NCBI GenBank assembly: GCA_023055355.1
Contig: JALJCS010000028.1
Coordinates: forward strand, 4,030,418-4,094,417
DNA from: Agelaius tricolor
Lineage: Eukaryota; Chordata; Aves; Passeriformes; Icteridae
Reading direction: 5' to 3'
DNA length: 64,000 nt
Part shown: positions 21,001 through 32,400 of the stretch, in pieces
Numbering within the stretch: position 1 is the first letter of the stretch
Layout: every line of letters begins with the position of its first letter
The notes under the pieces: model-generated
Database searches by the model: none
What the model was told of the DNA's origin: nothing
Seen by the model: the letters and a program-made list of their open reading frames with translations, nothing else
Made by a program: the position numbers and the translations under genes

Positions 21001-23829
21001 CTGGTTTCTGTTCACTCCTGATGCTTCATCCAATAAAATACTCTAAAATCCAGAAAAACAATGTGAAACACCTGTTAAATCACCACACTCAGACACCCTA
21101 GTCAGACTGAGTAAAGAAAGTCATGTAGGTAGGTACCTCCATAGCCATGTCCCCCAGATTCTGTGCAACACAAGACAAAATGGGAGGACTATGTTGAAGA
21201 TCAGGGGGAAGAGTTTCTTCAGAGAAGCACTCTCAAATGTACAGACATGTTCTCAGGCTGTGAGGATTTTATGTCAAGCTGCATTTCATTTCCTCACCCA
21301 TCCCATATTACCTTCCCTCCCCTTGGCCTACCTACTTTAGCTGCTGTGATCTCTGACCTAGCATTTGGAAGGGTTTTTAAAATAAAAAGGGAATACATAA
21401 AATTGAGGAAATAGTGACTAATTGTGGAAGCTGTGCCACTAAAGTTCTTGCAACAAAAAAAAGGAAGCTTGTGGCAACAGAACACTTTTTAAGAACCACA
21501 TGCAGAAATAATTTGCTTACCACTCTTTCAAGAATGACATCATTGGAGTCTACCAGCATATCGAATTTATCTTCCAGCCCTGTCACTTTGCTGGAATCTT
21601 TCATGAGGCCCCGGCAGCCATGGTACTGCATCACCTGGCTCATGCTTGCAAGAGAACAGCACAGCTGTCAGCAGTCTGAAAGCAGGCTATCTAAACACTA
21701 AAACATCCAATTCTCTTACACTTTCTACACTTCAAAGTCTGAAATCAAATTATAGATATCATCACATGAGCAATAAATAGAAAAAGCATCTATACAGTAT
21801 TAAAGTGCTAGAATTAGTTTCTCACAAACATGACTTTTAAAATGGACAGTATCAGGTGCTCCTCTCTGCACAGCTCCTCACGGCAATATAATAAAATGCC
21901 CTCTTTAAGCTTTGCCACTTCAGCTGCCAAGTGCTAGAGACGCAGCTAAAACCAGCTGTGTGAAATAAAGCACCTTTTTCCCTATGGCAAGTGTGAAGCT
22001 GCCAAAGAAGGGGCTAGGCTGTGGTTTGGAGTGCCAGCTAGCAGCAGCAGCCCCGAGGTGCAGAAGGGCCCTTACCAGCGGAGCAGGCGGTCGCTCTGCG
22101 TGCTGCAGTAGGCGCGGAAGCCGGGGAAGCTGCAGTAGAAATCGTACTCGTCTCCAGGCTGGGGGAGCCCGTTGGATGCCTTTGTTGCAGCCACCACTGT
22201 GCCCAGAGCATACTGTGCAAGAAACAACGTTATCAGCTTTTTGTCAGTCTTTTGTTTCTGTTTACTCAGGATGCTCTTTGATTGAAATGCACTTTGCCTG
22301 GCTGGTTGGAACCGCGTGGTTCTAATGAGTGGTAATGGTGGGGTTTTGCCACATAGTTATTTAGTGTGAAAAATGCATGTGTTTTATGATTGGCTTTTTG
22401 CAAATATTCAAATGAATATTATATGTGTTGTGTTAGAAAGTAATGCTGTATTAATTCTCTTAAGTACTGTGTTAAATATAGTTTTAGGTTATAAAAAATG
22501 TTAAAATAGGAACGATGCTATGGAGGATATTTTTTTTAAAGAAAGGACTCGCAGCGAGATAGCAGCCACAGGACACCTGAATCTTTCAGAGAAAGAGAAT
22601 TTATTGCTCCATTATCAGGAGAAACGAACTTCTTCCCACCTTGAAGGCACTGTCAGGATTCAGAGGAAGAAGCTGACACTGACCAGACAGAATCCTGTGT
22701 TTGAATGGAGTTTATGCATCATGTCTGAGGGGTATGAATATGCAACAGGCTGTTGCTTTTAAGGGTTTCTTTCTGGCCCGTGCTGCCCAGAAAAAGGTAC
22801 CCAGACGTCCATAACTCTTTGTTTTTATTGTCTCATATTGTCCTAATTCAAATTGTCCAAATTATTATTACTCTAATCGTATTACTATTTTTATAACCAT
22901 TTTATTACTATGAAACTTTTAAAATTTTAAAAACAAGTGATTGGCGTTTTTCACATTTAGACAGCTTTAAATAATGAAAGTCCAAAAACTTCACTATAGA
23001 GCTACTAAAGGATTATAGAACTACAAGTGATCATCCTCCAGTGATCAGGCACTGAACGGACTCCCCAGGGAATGGCCACGGCCACAAGGCTGCCAGAGCT
23101 CCAGGAGCTTTAGGATAATTCTCTCAGGCACAAGGTGGGATTGTAGGGGTGTCTGTGCAGGGCCAGGAGCTGGACTCCTGGATGATCCTTGTGGGAGCCT
23201 TACAACTCAGAATATTTTACAGTTCTAAATCAACAGGAACGCAGATAATTACTTTATTACTCTAACAAAACACCCCAAATCCCTGCAACGCATCCTATTT
23301 GGGATCTGGCAGCCATTCCCTCTCGGGAATCAGCATCGTGCGCAGGTAAAACACACAGGGGCTGCGATTTATAAGGCCGGGGACAATTCTCATAGCAACA
23401 AGCCCTCACGAGGGTCCCCATTCCTTGGCATTTCCAGGAATCCCCGGCGGCTGACAAGGCCAGGGCCCGACCCATGCCGGTAACAGGTCCCGATACACCT
23501 CTCTGGCCCCCGCAGCCGCCGGCCGGGCCCACATCCTCCTTCTGGCACTGGGGACACGCTACGGGCGCCTCCCGCTCCGGCTGGGATCCCCACGCGGCCC
23601 CCGCGGGACAGGACTACAGCTCCCGGCATGGCCCGAGCGCACACGGCACGCCGGGAGCGGTAGTGTCCCGCCCGCCCTCCCTGCCCCTCTCCCACCGCAC
23701 CTTGACGAAGGCGTCGGGGCTGTCGAGCCCGGGCAAGGCTGACATCGTGATGCTTCCCTCCATGCCCGGGGGCGTCTTGGAGCTGCCCGGCTGCGCGTCC
23801 GGGCTCCCCTCACGGGCGGCTGCCGCCAT
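9037..23829 (-). CDS. EXOSC10: Exosome component 10 (Rrp6/PM-Scl-100 3'-5' exoribonuclease), complete
   Basis: Catalytic subunit of the nuclear RNA exosome, used in rRNA, snoRNA and surveillance RNA trimming. The coding exons are 23701-23829, 22076-22212, 21521-21644, 20938-21042, 20379-20544, 19536-19647, 19200-19275, 18927-19037, 18354-18497, 17848-18038, 16945-17101, 16255-16403, 15948-15998, 15135-15246, 14419-14469, 13799-13877, 13507-13628, 13112-13207, 12411-12485, 11847-11934, 11650-11723, 10922-11102, 10404-10465, 9639-9712 and 9037-9067. They total 898 codons against 885 in human, with all phases closing. The PMC2NT-type N-terminal domain is near residues 45-135. The DEDDy exonuclease residues are D318, E320, D376, Y441 and D445; an HRDC domain and a lysine-rich C-terminal tail follow. 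The protein ends WPKR, as human ends WPQR. The start is the first ATG in frame with exon 1, inside a CpG island. Exons 15-17 and 20-22 are the most diverged from human. Confidence 0.97.
9773..9846. repeat. 37-bp direct repeat, two copies
   Basis: Two adjacent, nearly identical copies of a unit beginning ATTCCATGTGCTGCCAGATC start at 9773 and 9810. They lie in EXOSC10 intron 23, about 60 bases upstream of exon 24 in the transcript direction. Confidence 0.85.
16945..19037 (-). other. EXOSC10: EXOSC10 exons 8-11: DEDDy exonuclease core
   Basis: Exon 8 ends with the first motif, FALDLE. Exon 10 starts [11 protein letters not shown] with the second-motif aspartate, and exon 11 carries YAREDTHY with the tyrosine and last aspartate. 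All five metal-binding or catalytic positions are present, so the enzyme should be active. Human has YARDD where this bird has YARED; the changed residue lies between the two catalytic ones. Confidence 0.92.
17151..17230. repeat. 20-bp tandem repeat, four perfect copies
   Basis: ACTGTTACTTTTCTCTTAAA is repeated four times without change in EXOSC10 intron 10. The array starts 50 bases upstream of exon 11 in the transcript direction, close to its branch-point region. Confidence 0.95.
22365..22955 (-). mobile_element. Solo LTR of an endogenous retrovirus, 591 bp
   Basis: The element begins TGTGAAAAATG and ends TTTTTCACA, so it has inverted TG/CA ends. A 5-base target-site duplication TTTAG flanks it at 22360-22364 and 22956-22960. 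A second member of the family lies at 58959-59577. Minus orientation is suggested by an AATAAA on that strand. It sits in EXOSC10 intron 1 and has no internal viral genes. Confidence 0.9.
23037..23215 (+). mobile_element. CR1 LINE, 3'-end fragment
   Basis: The segment follows the CR1 3' UTR order: a CCCAGGGAATGGCCACGGC-like block, TGCCAGAGCTCCAGGAGC, GGGGTGTCTGTGCAGGGCCA and GATGATCCTTGTGGGAGCC. It lies in EXOSC10 intron 1, just beyond the solo LTR. Confidence 0.8.
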
Positions 23830-24060
23830 GTTGACGCGCGGCGCTGTCGCGAGAATCGGGCGCTGTCGCGAGAGCGCAGCGCTGGCGGCCGGAAGGGGGG
23901 AGCGGAGAAGAGCGGGGAGCGCAGGCGCCTCCAGCGGCAGGACGGGGCAGGACAGGCCCCTGTGGGATGGGAGGAAGGCCCTGAGGGGAGCCCTGAGGAC
24001 CGCCCGGACCGGCCGGGCTGCTCTGCAGCACATTCGGCCTTTCCCCCCACAAACACCCAC
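23420..24060 (-). promoter_or_regulatory. CpG-island promoter of EXOSC10
   Basis: GC- and CpG-rich DNA covers exon 1 and about 230 bases upstream of the start codon at 23827-23829. There is no clear TATA box. A CGCGAGAATCGGGCGCTGTC-like stretch just upstream of the ATG is typical of housekeeping cores. The long open frames here on both strands are shadows of the GC content. Confidence 0.7.
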
Positions 24061-24109
24061 CGGCGGGACCCAGCAGCAGAAGGGACGCAGAGGGATCATC
24101 AGCTCTTGG

Positions 24110-24520
24110 ACACCCCAACAATCCCACCTTGTACCTGAGAACGTTGTCCAAACGCTCCTGGAGCTCTGGCAGCCTTGGGCAGTGCCCATGCCCTGGGAAG
24201 CCCGGGCAGTGCCCCACCACCCTCCTTTTCCCGATATCCAGCCTAAAAGTCCCCTGACACAGCTCCAGCCGTTCCCTGGTCCTGTCCTGTCACCACAGAG
24301 CAAAGATCAGTGCATGCCCATCCTCTTCCCCTCACGAGGAAGATGTAGACTGCCATCAGTCTCCCCTCAGTCTCCTCCAGGCTGAACAGACCAAGGACCC
24401 TCCGTGGCTCCTTTTCCCCTCCAGGCTCTTCACATCCCTTCTTTGTACACTCTAGGGGCTTAATAATCTTTCTTATCTCGTGGTGCCCAGTGCCCTTGAT
24501 AGCCACACCAATGCCCAGAA
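24110..24520 (-). mobile_element. CR1 LINE, 3' part, minus orientation
   Basis: Reverse-complemented CR1 landmarks appear in order: a CACCACCCTCC block, CCTGGTCCTGTCCTGTCAC, CAGGCTGAACAGACCAAGGA, and TTCTTTGTACACTCTAGGGG followed by CTTAATAATCTTTCTTATCT and GTGGTGCCCAGTGCC. It lies upstream of the EXOSC10 promoter and downstream of the MTOR poly(A) region. Confidence 0.85.
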
Positions 24521-24923
24521 AGGGGCAAGGGCCAATACCCAAAAGGCAATACGCAAATTCGTGACTGCCACCTCCCCGTTTCCCATTTCTGGAGTGCAAC
24601 ATTTGCACAAGCAGCTGGGGAAGCCCAGGGAATCCTGTCCAACACTCCAGGCTGTGCCCCTGAGCCCAATGAAGCTGATGTTCTTATCACACAGATAACA
24701 AAAATATAGGGGTGGCATGGTCACAGTTTGTTTATACAACTGACAGACTTCATTCAGCTGCTATCAGAAGGGAAATAAAGCCAATGACCCGAAGTGATGT
24801 ACAAAAAGACAAATCAATGGCAACAGGAACCTTAAAAAAATTGTAATCTGCTTCCCTGTTCCCGCCTAAAACTGACTTAGGAATAAACAAGAACACAGCC
24901 AAAGTGTTTACATTTTGATGTAA

Positions 24924-24929
24924 TTTATT
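24924..24929 (-). terminator. Candidate main MTOR polyadenylation signal (AATAAA)
   Basis: On the minus strand this reads CCAATAAATTACATC, about 940 bases after the MTOR stop codon. That matches the usual size of a vertebrate MTOR 3' UTR. A second AATAAA at 25171-25176 would give a shorter form of about 690 bases. Confidence 0.55.
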
Positions 24930-25170
24930 GGCACAAAAATATGCAAATACAACATGGCATCTAAACATGGCTACTCTGTTGTATTTTGTGCATTGTTTTT
25001 AATATTTTTAATTCATAAATCATAACTTCACCTTCAACCTCATGTTTAATAACCATTATTTTCTGTTTCAAATTACAACCATCTGCCTCCTGTGCCAAAC
25101 CCTAACTTTCCCTAGTTATTTCCCAACACTGCTTTTTAACCCAGACACTGCAGGAGGCTCCTAAGTGGTA

Positions 25171-25176
25171 TTTATT
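25171..25176 (-). terminator. Alternative MTOR polyadenylation signal (AATAAA)
   Basis: The minus strand reads GTACAAATAAATACC here, about 690 bases after the MTOR stop. It could serve as a proximal site. Confidence 0.35.
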
Positions 25177-25864
25177 TGTACCCTGCATCCAATGTGCCAC
25201 TGATCACTCTGCACAGAGGCACCCCGACTTTGCTCAGGCTCAAGGTTTTCAAATCTTGGATGTGCTCAAAACCCTGATCTAGTCAGAAACACAAATCCTG
25301 AACTAGCGTAATGAGCAGATAGACAATTTCCAATTTTGGGGCAAGAATCAAGTTTGAAAACAAGGTACAGGAGGAAACAATGGTAAAATTCTACTTAAAA
25401 TTCTTTCTTTCCAGTTATGCAGCTCCCCCCAAACCTAAACGAAGCCTCCTGCACAAGCGCATTTAGCTCACTGCACCCACATCAACAGGAATGACCAGGG
25501 CAATAATTAATCTGCAAGTTACTTAGTTACATTGCAAAGTGAGTGAAAACCCGTATAGTTATTTTCAATGGATCTCCAGTTCCCCAAAGACAAAGTGGAA
25601 CCATGGACATCTGTGGTACAATCAGTCTTCACTGTCCTGGAAACCCAAATCAAGTGTTTTGTTTCAGACAGCTTGTTTTTCCAACAGCAGCTATACATTG
25701 GCTTACACCAACTTTTAATATACAATATCTCTTTTCATTTACATTTAAAAATATTTGACAAAGGCTGTATTTCAGTCCAACGTTCAATTTGTGTTTGTAG
25801 AAGAGCAAGTTTGGAGTGAAAAAGCCTCCAGAATAAAAGGCTGTGCATACTCTGGAATCTCCTG

Positions 25865-26475
25865 TTACCAGAAAGGACACCTAAAGAAAATAAAGATATT
25901 GTAATAATGTTGACTTGCAGGTAGTTTCACAAAGACAACACTAAGAAGGACTGAGGTTCCATACAAACTAGGCATCATTTGAGCACAGGCAAAGTTGCCA
26001 GGTGATCTTTATCACTTTTAAACATTAGCAGGAAAGAGATCTATTTCCTTAAGCATAGTTCTAAGTTATCTAACTCTCAAAATGATACTAAATCATCTTT
26101 GTTTTATCCTTCAGTGTAGCTGAAAGCACTGACCACCACATTCCTTATTTCAAACATTTAAAATGTAAAATCCTTGTCACTATTTACAACAGCAAATTTC
26201 CTAGAGACTGTCTATGTCTATTGCCATGGGCTTGCAGAATCTACCAGATCAGATGCAGTATGTGCTGTGGCTCCTACAAATAAACTGCTCAAGTGAGGTT
26301 CTCTTTAGCAGTTCCCTGCTCAGACTATTCCAGAGGAGTTTTGCCAGGTTAGCTGAGTGACAAACTCACCATCCAATGTAGCACTGGCACAGGTTCTCAT
26401 GGGAAGTTGCTTGTTTAATGAGCAGTTCTACTTGTGTGGGTACATCAAGAGTTTCATCATGAGAGAAGTCTCGAC
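25865..26475 (-). other. MTOR: MTOR exons 57-58: FATC domain and stop
   Basis: Exon 57 encodes the segment from [11 protein letters not shown] to CQCYIG. The final exon adds only CPFW and the TAA stop at 25865-25867, with the preceding tryptophan codon split TG/G. This C-terminus is diagnostic of mTOR. Confidence 0.95.
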
Positions 26476-29400
26476 CTTTGAAATTAAAGGGTGAAAAAAA
26501 CCATGAAAGGAGTCACAAATCCTGGTCCTAATCCCTTCAAGTACATTACTTGGCAAGTGGGGTGTAGTTTCTTATAAACTTTAAAAGTGTAAAGTTTTGC
26601 AGCTAAATGTTGCTAACTATGAAGCCAGGACAGTAGAAATTCTACTTCCACTAACAAGCTAATACATGTAGAATATTAAGTCTTTGTAGTTACAAACACC
26701 TCTGTACTTTTCAAATCTGACTTATTTGTATCTTAATGCAGGCACAGTACTTGGGTTTTGGACAAAACCAGGAAAATGGCTTCATCCACTTAATCAGAAT
26801 AGGTTAAATTAAAGGTTTAATACAAAATACAAACACTAAGGATAGTGCTGATCCATCAGATTTTAAGTTTCTTTTCTATAAACAAAACTAAACACTCACC
26901 AGTGAGCTTATCTCGAACCCTGTTGATGATCTGAATTGCCTTCTTATTTAGAGCCTCTGGCTTCACCAGACCATCTCCTACTAAAAGAGAGAAATAGGAC
27001 CCAGAATAAGCACTTCATCTGAGCAATAAAAACATTTGTACTGCTGTTAGATGTGTCCTTTCCAAACACTACTTTGAGAGCAAACCTAGATGCATTTTCT
27101 ACAGATACAACTCTTTGTGGGAGTTGAGAACACAGATCATTTTTATGCTGACAAGAGACTCTATCTGTCCCATCTCATATAATTGCATTTGGATCATGAT
27201 AAAATTTTCTGATCTAAGAACAGTTTCTGGATCAGTATAGAAACAACAGTGAAACTCACTGAAGGAATGGATGGATTCAGGCACTGTGGTTCCAGTTTTT
27301 TTATGGGATGTCTCGCCCAATTCCACACTGTCCAACATTTCTATTGAAAATAACATGAAAACACAAAAGCAGAAATATGAAGCTTAAAAGCAGCTGAAAT
27401 ATTCTTCTGGAAACATTAGCAAGACTGCTAATCAGCTAATTTGAAGAGCATATTTGTGACATCTTCCATCTTTTCTACTCACCTACTGACTGACTGGTTG
27501 AGTAGGAGTCTGTCCTTGTTCGTGAGCGCTTATTGCCTTTTGTATTTGCTGCAAGAAAACAAGGAGTTGGAAAGGATGAACTGCAGTTTCAGTGTTTCAC
27601 AGCAAATTTGTCCACAAACAATACAGATTTGGTTGCCTTTCTCCTTCTCCAGCTTTGATGTCACCTGAAAATAATTTCCATCTCCTAATCACTGCTGTAA
27701 TTTCATATTAAAATCCCTAAGACTGTGTGCACGCAGAAATAGCACATGCAAACTACCAGTTAATCAGATTGTTTAAAAACACTCTGGATCTCAGGCTGCT
27801 GGATTTCTTGGATGCATATTCTCTTGCTGTCACTATTTTATCAGAATCACTTACTGTCCATCAATCTCCAGTTCAATAAGGGATCATACACAAAGGCTTC
27901 CAGCACAGCCATGACGCTGTCCTTGTGTTCACGCAGCACTTCCATCACTGTGTGACAGGTGATTCTGTAGTTCCCATCGAGGCCTGTCACCTTTGGAAGA
28001 AAAAGAAATGAATCAACACCTTTGTTCACTCTACAAGTACAACCCCAACACTCAGGGAGCAGGAAGTAGCTTGGAACTGGAGTTCTCTATGCTTTGCTCA
28101 TTAAGAGAACAAGACATAAGTTAATTACAAACTAAGAAGCTCTCTTGTCCATGAGGATGATCTTTGTAAAGTACCATGCAACTGATTGGGTCTGCTTGAT
28201 AGAAACAGCTATTTGAAATGGGGAAAAACTAAGGCTAAGAAATTGGAGGAATTTCAGGGTAGTTTATTTTCTAACTAAAAAGTTGCTTTCCACTGTAATG
28301 TACTGCAGGTAGCACAGGTGATGTTTTAACTCACAGAAAACCAAGCTGAAATATTAACACCTCAGGTTCTTAAGGAGTGATAAAGTTTAGCCACAACAAA
28401 AGAAATACAGGAGAAACTGAGAAATGGTTGCCATTTTCCCTAGGAACAGTCCCCTCCAAGTCAGAGGGAATGCTCACCTCCATAGCATTTGTCAGCATCC
28501 TTGTTAATCTAAATGGAATCTTCTCAGGGAACTTTTCTCTTGTCATTGCAACCTAAACACATGATGATGGAGAACAAGTAAATTAATAGTTAACTTACTT
28601 TTTAAAAGGTATTAAGTACTGGGATCTTTTTGCTACAATCTTGAAGGTTTTCTTCCAAATAGGAAATAAAGTCACAGCTTTATGTTCCTCAGTTTTCACA
28701 AATTGCTCGGAGAAGCTGGATGATAAACTTGATAACCAAGGGAAAACTCAAGCATGTGCCCAGCAGCACAGACTGCCTATCAGCAGCTTAAATTGCTCCA
28801 AGAAATTTCATGGAAGTGAAATTTCATGGACACTTCCATGAAACTTCCATTAACACTTCTTTGCTTGTTCCAGTGATCAGCTAATCCCCACAACATGCTT
28901 CTGAAATAAAGTGTCTATTATTTTATAGACAGATAAAGACAGGCTCAAAAGAGAGCCAAAGGGTTTGCCCAGGATCAGACTTCAAGGTCAGTTTGTCCTG
29001 GCTTATAGATGAATTTCTGCTCCACCAGAAAATGTGAAATGTTACTGAAAATGTCATGTCCAAATACAAGGACTTACCTCAAAACAGTCCCCAAAGTCGA
29101 TGTGCAGGATTTTTCCACTCAGTCTGTCTAACATCAGATTGGAAGGGTGTCTTTGGTGAAGGAGTGGAAGAAAAAACAAACCACAAGTGACAGACCATTA
29201 AAAAACCCAAAGTAAATCACAGCAGCCTCAATATATTTATCTCCATGAACAAGAACAGCCAGTGGTAGCTTGCTTGTCTGAGATCTTCAATCTCAGCATG
29301 AACAGGAAACCTTCCTGACAGTGTATTTTGTAATTACCTCTCACAAGTAAGAGATCTTCTCACCTTGGAAGATAAATAACCTCCTGGACAAGAATGATCA

Positions 29401-32400
29401 GTGCATGTCTTGGATATGGATGTTTATGAATGTTTATTTTTCAGTTAGGATAAATTTTTCCACTTGTTTTATGATTTTTCTTTTTTTTTAGTATAGAAAA
29501 ATGTAATACATTATGCTGCACTTGAAGTAACACAAATTGTTTTACCACCAACAGAGAAGAAAATCAATCCAGACTAGCAAAACTACAGTGCTGAATTCAT
29601 GCTTACATCTTCCAATTTTGTCTTAATTCAATTTTCAAAGGTTTATAACTTCGTGTTAGAGACTTTAAAGTCCAGAAATAAGAGCTCTTGCTATTAAAAC
29701 ATTTAAGGGTTTAGCTGGTTTTGCATTACAGATTTTAAAATCAAATATACATTGTCTTCCAAAAGTATTTTGGAAGTTATATTGTTAATAAAATGGATGG
29801 AGAAAGATTTCCCTTTCTGCAAAATGGCAAAATTAGAACTTGTGGTCCATAATGTAGTTCCATGTGTATTGATTTCAAAAAGGAAGAAGTTCTTACTTTT
29901 ACTCAAGATACACAAACTGAATCTCATACCTGTAGTGCTGAAAATAACAGCATATATATATATATATATATATATAAAATACAGACCTAAAAGATGGCAT
30001 CACTACAACTCAGCAGTAACCACAATGGAAGACATTATCACAAGAACAGATTCAGGAATGAACTGCCAGGCCTTCACAATCTGTGCTTTTAAAGCAAAGA
30101 AACCTTTACAGCTTTACTTACCTGTCCCCAAGGCCCAGAATGTACCCAACCATTGACATCACAGCCAGGGACCGGGTGTAATTTGTTCTTCTGTCAAACC
30201 ACACCTACAAGTGGGCACAAAATAAAAAAAGCCAGGCAGGAATGTTGCATGCTTCAGTTTGGATTATAATTGAGGCATTAACCATTTGTGTTTTGCACAA
30301 AGCAGAACTGTGATATGCTTGGATACTCTGTAATTTCAGGGGGTTCAAACACTCTGTGCCCTTGAATTAATGTCTGAGTTATTAAGAGAATATATTCTGG
30401 GGCTTCTGCTTTGCTCTCCCTGCAGAGTATATGGAGACTAAAATTTCCAGCCTTGTGCTCTGAGCCTTGGAAGGCCCCTGGTGTGGGGATACATGTGTGG
30501 GGATACATGTGTGGGGATACATGTGTGGGGATACATGTGTGGGGATACATGTGTGGGGATACATGTGTGGATCCATGTTCTGCAGTGATTCTGCTGGGCT
30601 TTAGGATAAATAAACTCCATCTCTCACTCATTCTGCACAGAAGATAATTACACACTCTGCTGTTTGCCAGTTCTTGTGTGCTGCACTCACCTCTGAGCTT
30701 GGACTTTTCAACCACAGCAGTTTGGCAAGGTCATCCCCAGCTGTGTTATTGACAGCATGTTCAAATACTTCTACTTTCTGCATCAGAGTCAGGTGGTCAT
30801 AGTCTGGAGCCATCTATAATTCAGAAGTGACATTCAGCAAATTAAAAAGTCACTTCCAGTAGCTTCTGGTTGTACTGTGAGAAACACAGTAATCATAAAT
30901 TATTTCATATCAAGTTTATACTTCAATTATTTGTAGACTGACCAGTATGTTTCAAACACAGTGAGATAATCACACAACAGTGAAGAATTGTTTTTAAATG
31001 GGATAGCAATGATTTAGTATCCACAAAGTCAGTAGCCCACAGCCCCATTTAACTAAAAATCTGCACAGGTAAGTATTTTTCAAAAAACCATTATCCAAAT
31101 AAGTCTTCAGGGCTGGCAAACGCTTTCCTTTTTGGCAGGAAATTTCAAATTTTCTAGTCCTGTTCAGTTTCTCCAATCTGTCCAAATTTGGTCCTGCTGC
31201 TTAGACACAATGTTTGGAATGCCAGCAGCACAGCACCTTGTATGAGCACTTCACAGCCATGCACATTTCCAAACACACCTCACTTACCAAATGGCAACAA
31301 CTTGTGATCACAAACTCTTATCTAAACATTTCTTATTTATTGTCACAACCAGAAAAGAGGCAGAGGAAGAAGCCTTGCACCATTTTCCTTCACTAAAACA
31401 CTGGTGTGCTATAAGAATGGACCAAACCCTGTGCCAGCTTTGCCCCTTACCCTGAGCATGATGCGGTGCTCGATGTTGAGCAGGATCTTTTTCTTCTCCC
31501 TGTAGTCTCGGATGAGTGCGTGCAGGGTGTCACAGTGGGGCACCCAGCCAATTAAGCCTGAATTTGTGGACAGTGGAATAACAGCATATCTCTGGATGCT
31601 ATGGGAAAAATGGAGAATCACAGCTCAAATTGTTGCATATTGTGATTTAATATTTGAGATGCTTAAAACAACTACTGTTAAATCTGATTCTGGTCCAAAT
31701 TTGTCAATAGTTGCTCTGCTTGTCTTTTCAAACAGACTTCAAACATCCATTTTGCACAGATTGTTGCCAGGTAATCTGCAGACAAGCTCAAAGTTTATGT
31801 GGTTTTCACTGAAAGGCTGCTTTCAGAAGGTACATGTTATGTCACCCACAATGATCTGTTATTTGAACATGATATTTGATGTGTTCTTGCTTGAAAGACA
31901 CTGCAGAATTGCACTCAGTGACTCTTCACCAAGCTATTTAGTGACTATAATAAAAATCTTTGGCAAAACCCCATTCTCAGGCTCCTAAGGCAGTGCTCAA
32001 GGTGTCTTGAAATAGGCATTGCTTCAAAAACCATAACAATTTACAAGATAGCACTTCAATTAAATAAAACAAACCATCCCCTCTGATACATTTCCTCCAT
32101 GTTTGAATTCTATGAGCGCTGGTTTTCTTTTTAATTAGCTTAGTTCCAAGATTTGCCATCTCTTCCCAAAACCACTGCTTGTGTCAAGGTTTACTTGCAA
32201 AGCTGCACCAGTGTAAGGAGTCACATAAGCACAAGCATTTTCAGTGATTATGCAGAGCACACACCTGAGGTTTTTACGAAGAGAAGTTGGGTCATTTGCT
32301 AACAGAGTGTTGACCAAGCCAAAAAGCTGCATCACTCTTTCATCTTGGCGAAGGTCTTCGTGGCCTTTCAGAAGGAATACAAACTCATGCCCATTGCTTC

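Noticed and set aside
23474..24385. 303-codon open frame on the plus strand
   Set aside because: Antisense to EXOSC10 exon 1 in a CpG island, running into a CR1 copy. No family resemblance.
30278..30715. Repetitive [18 protein letters not shown] protein
   Set aside because: Product of the 14-bp tandem repeat, which stays open in all frames. No splice or start context.
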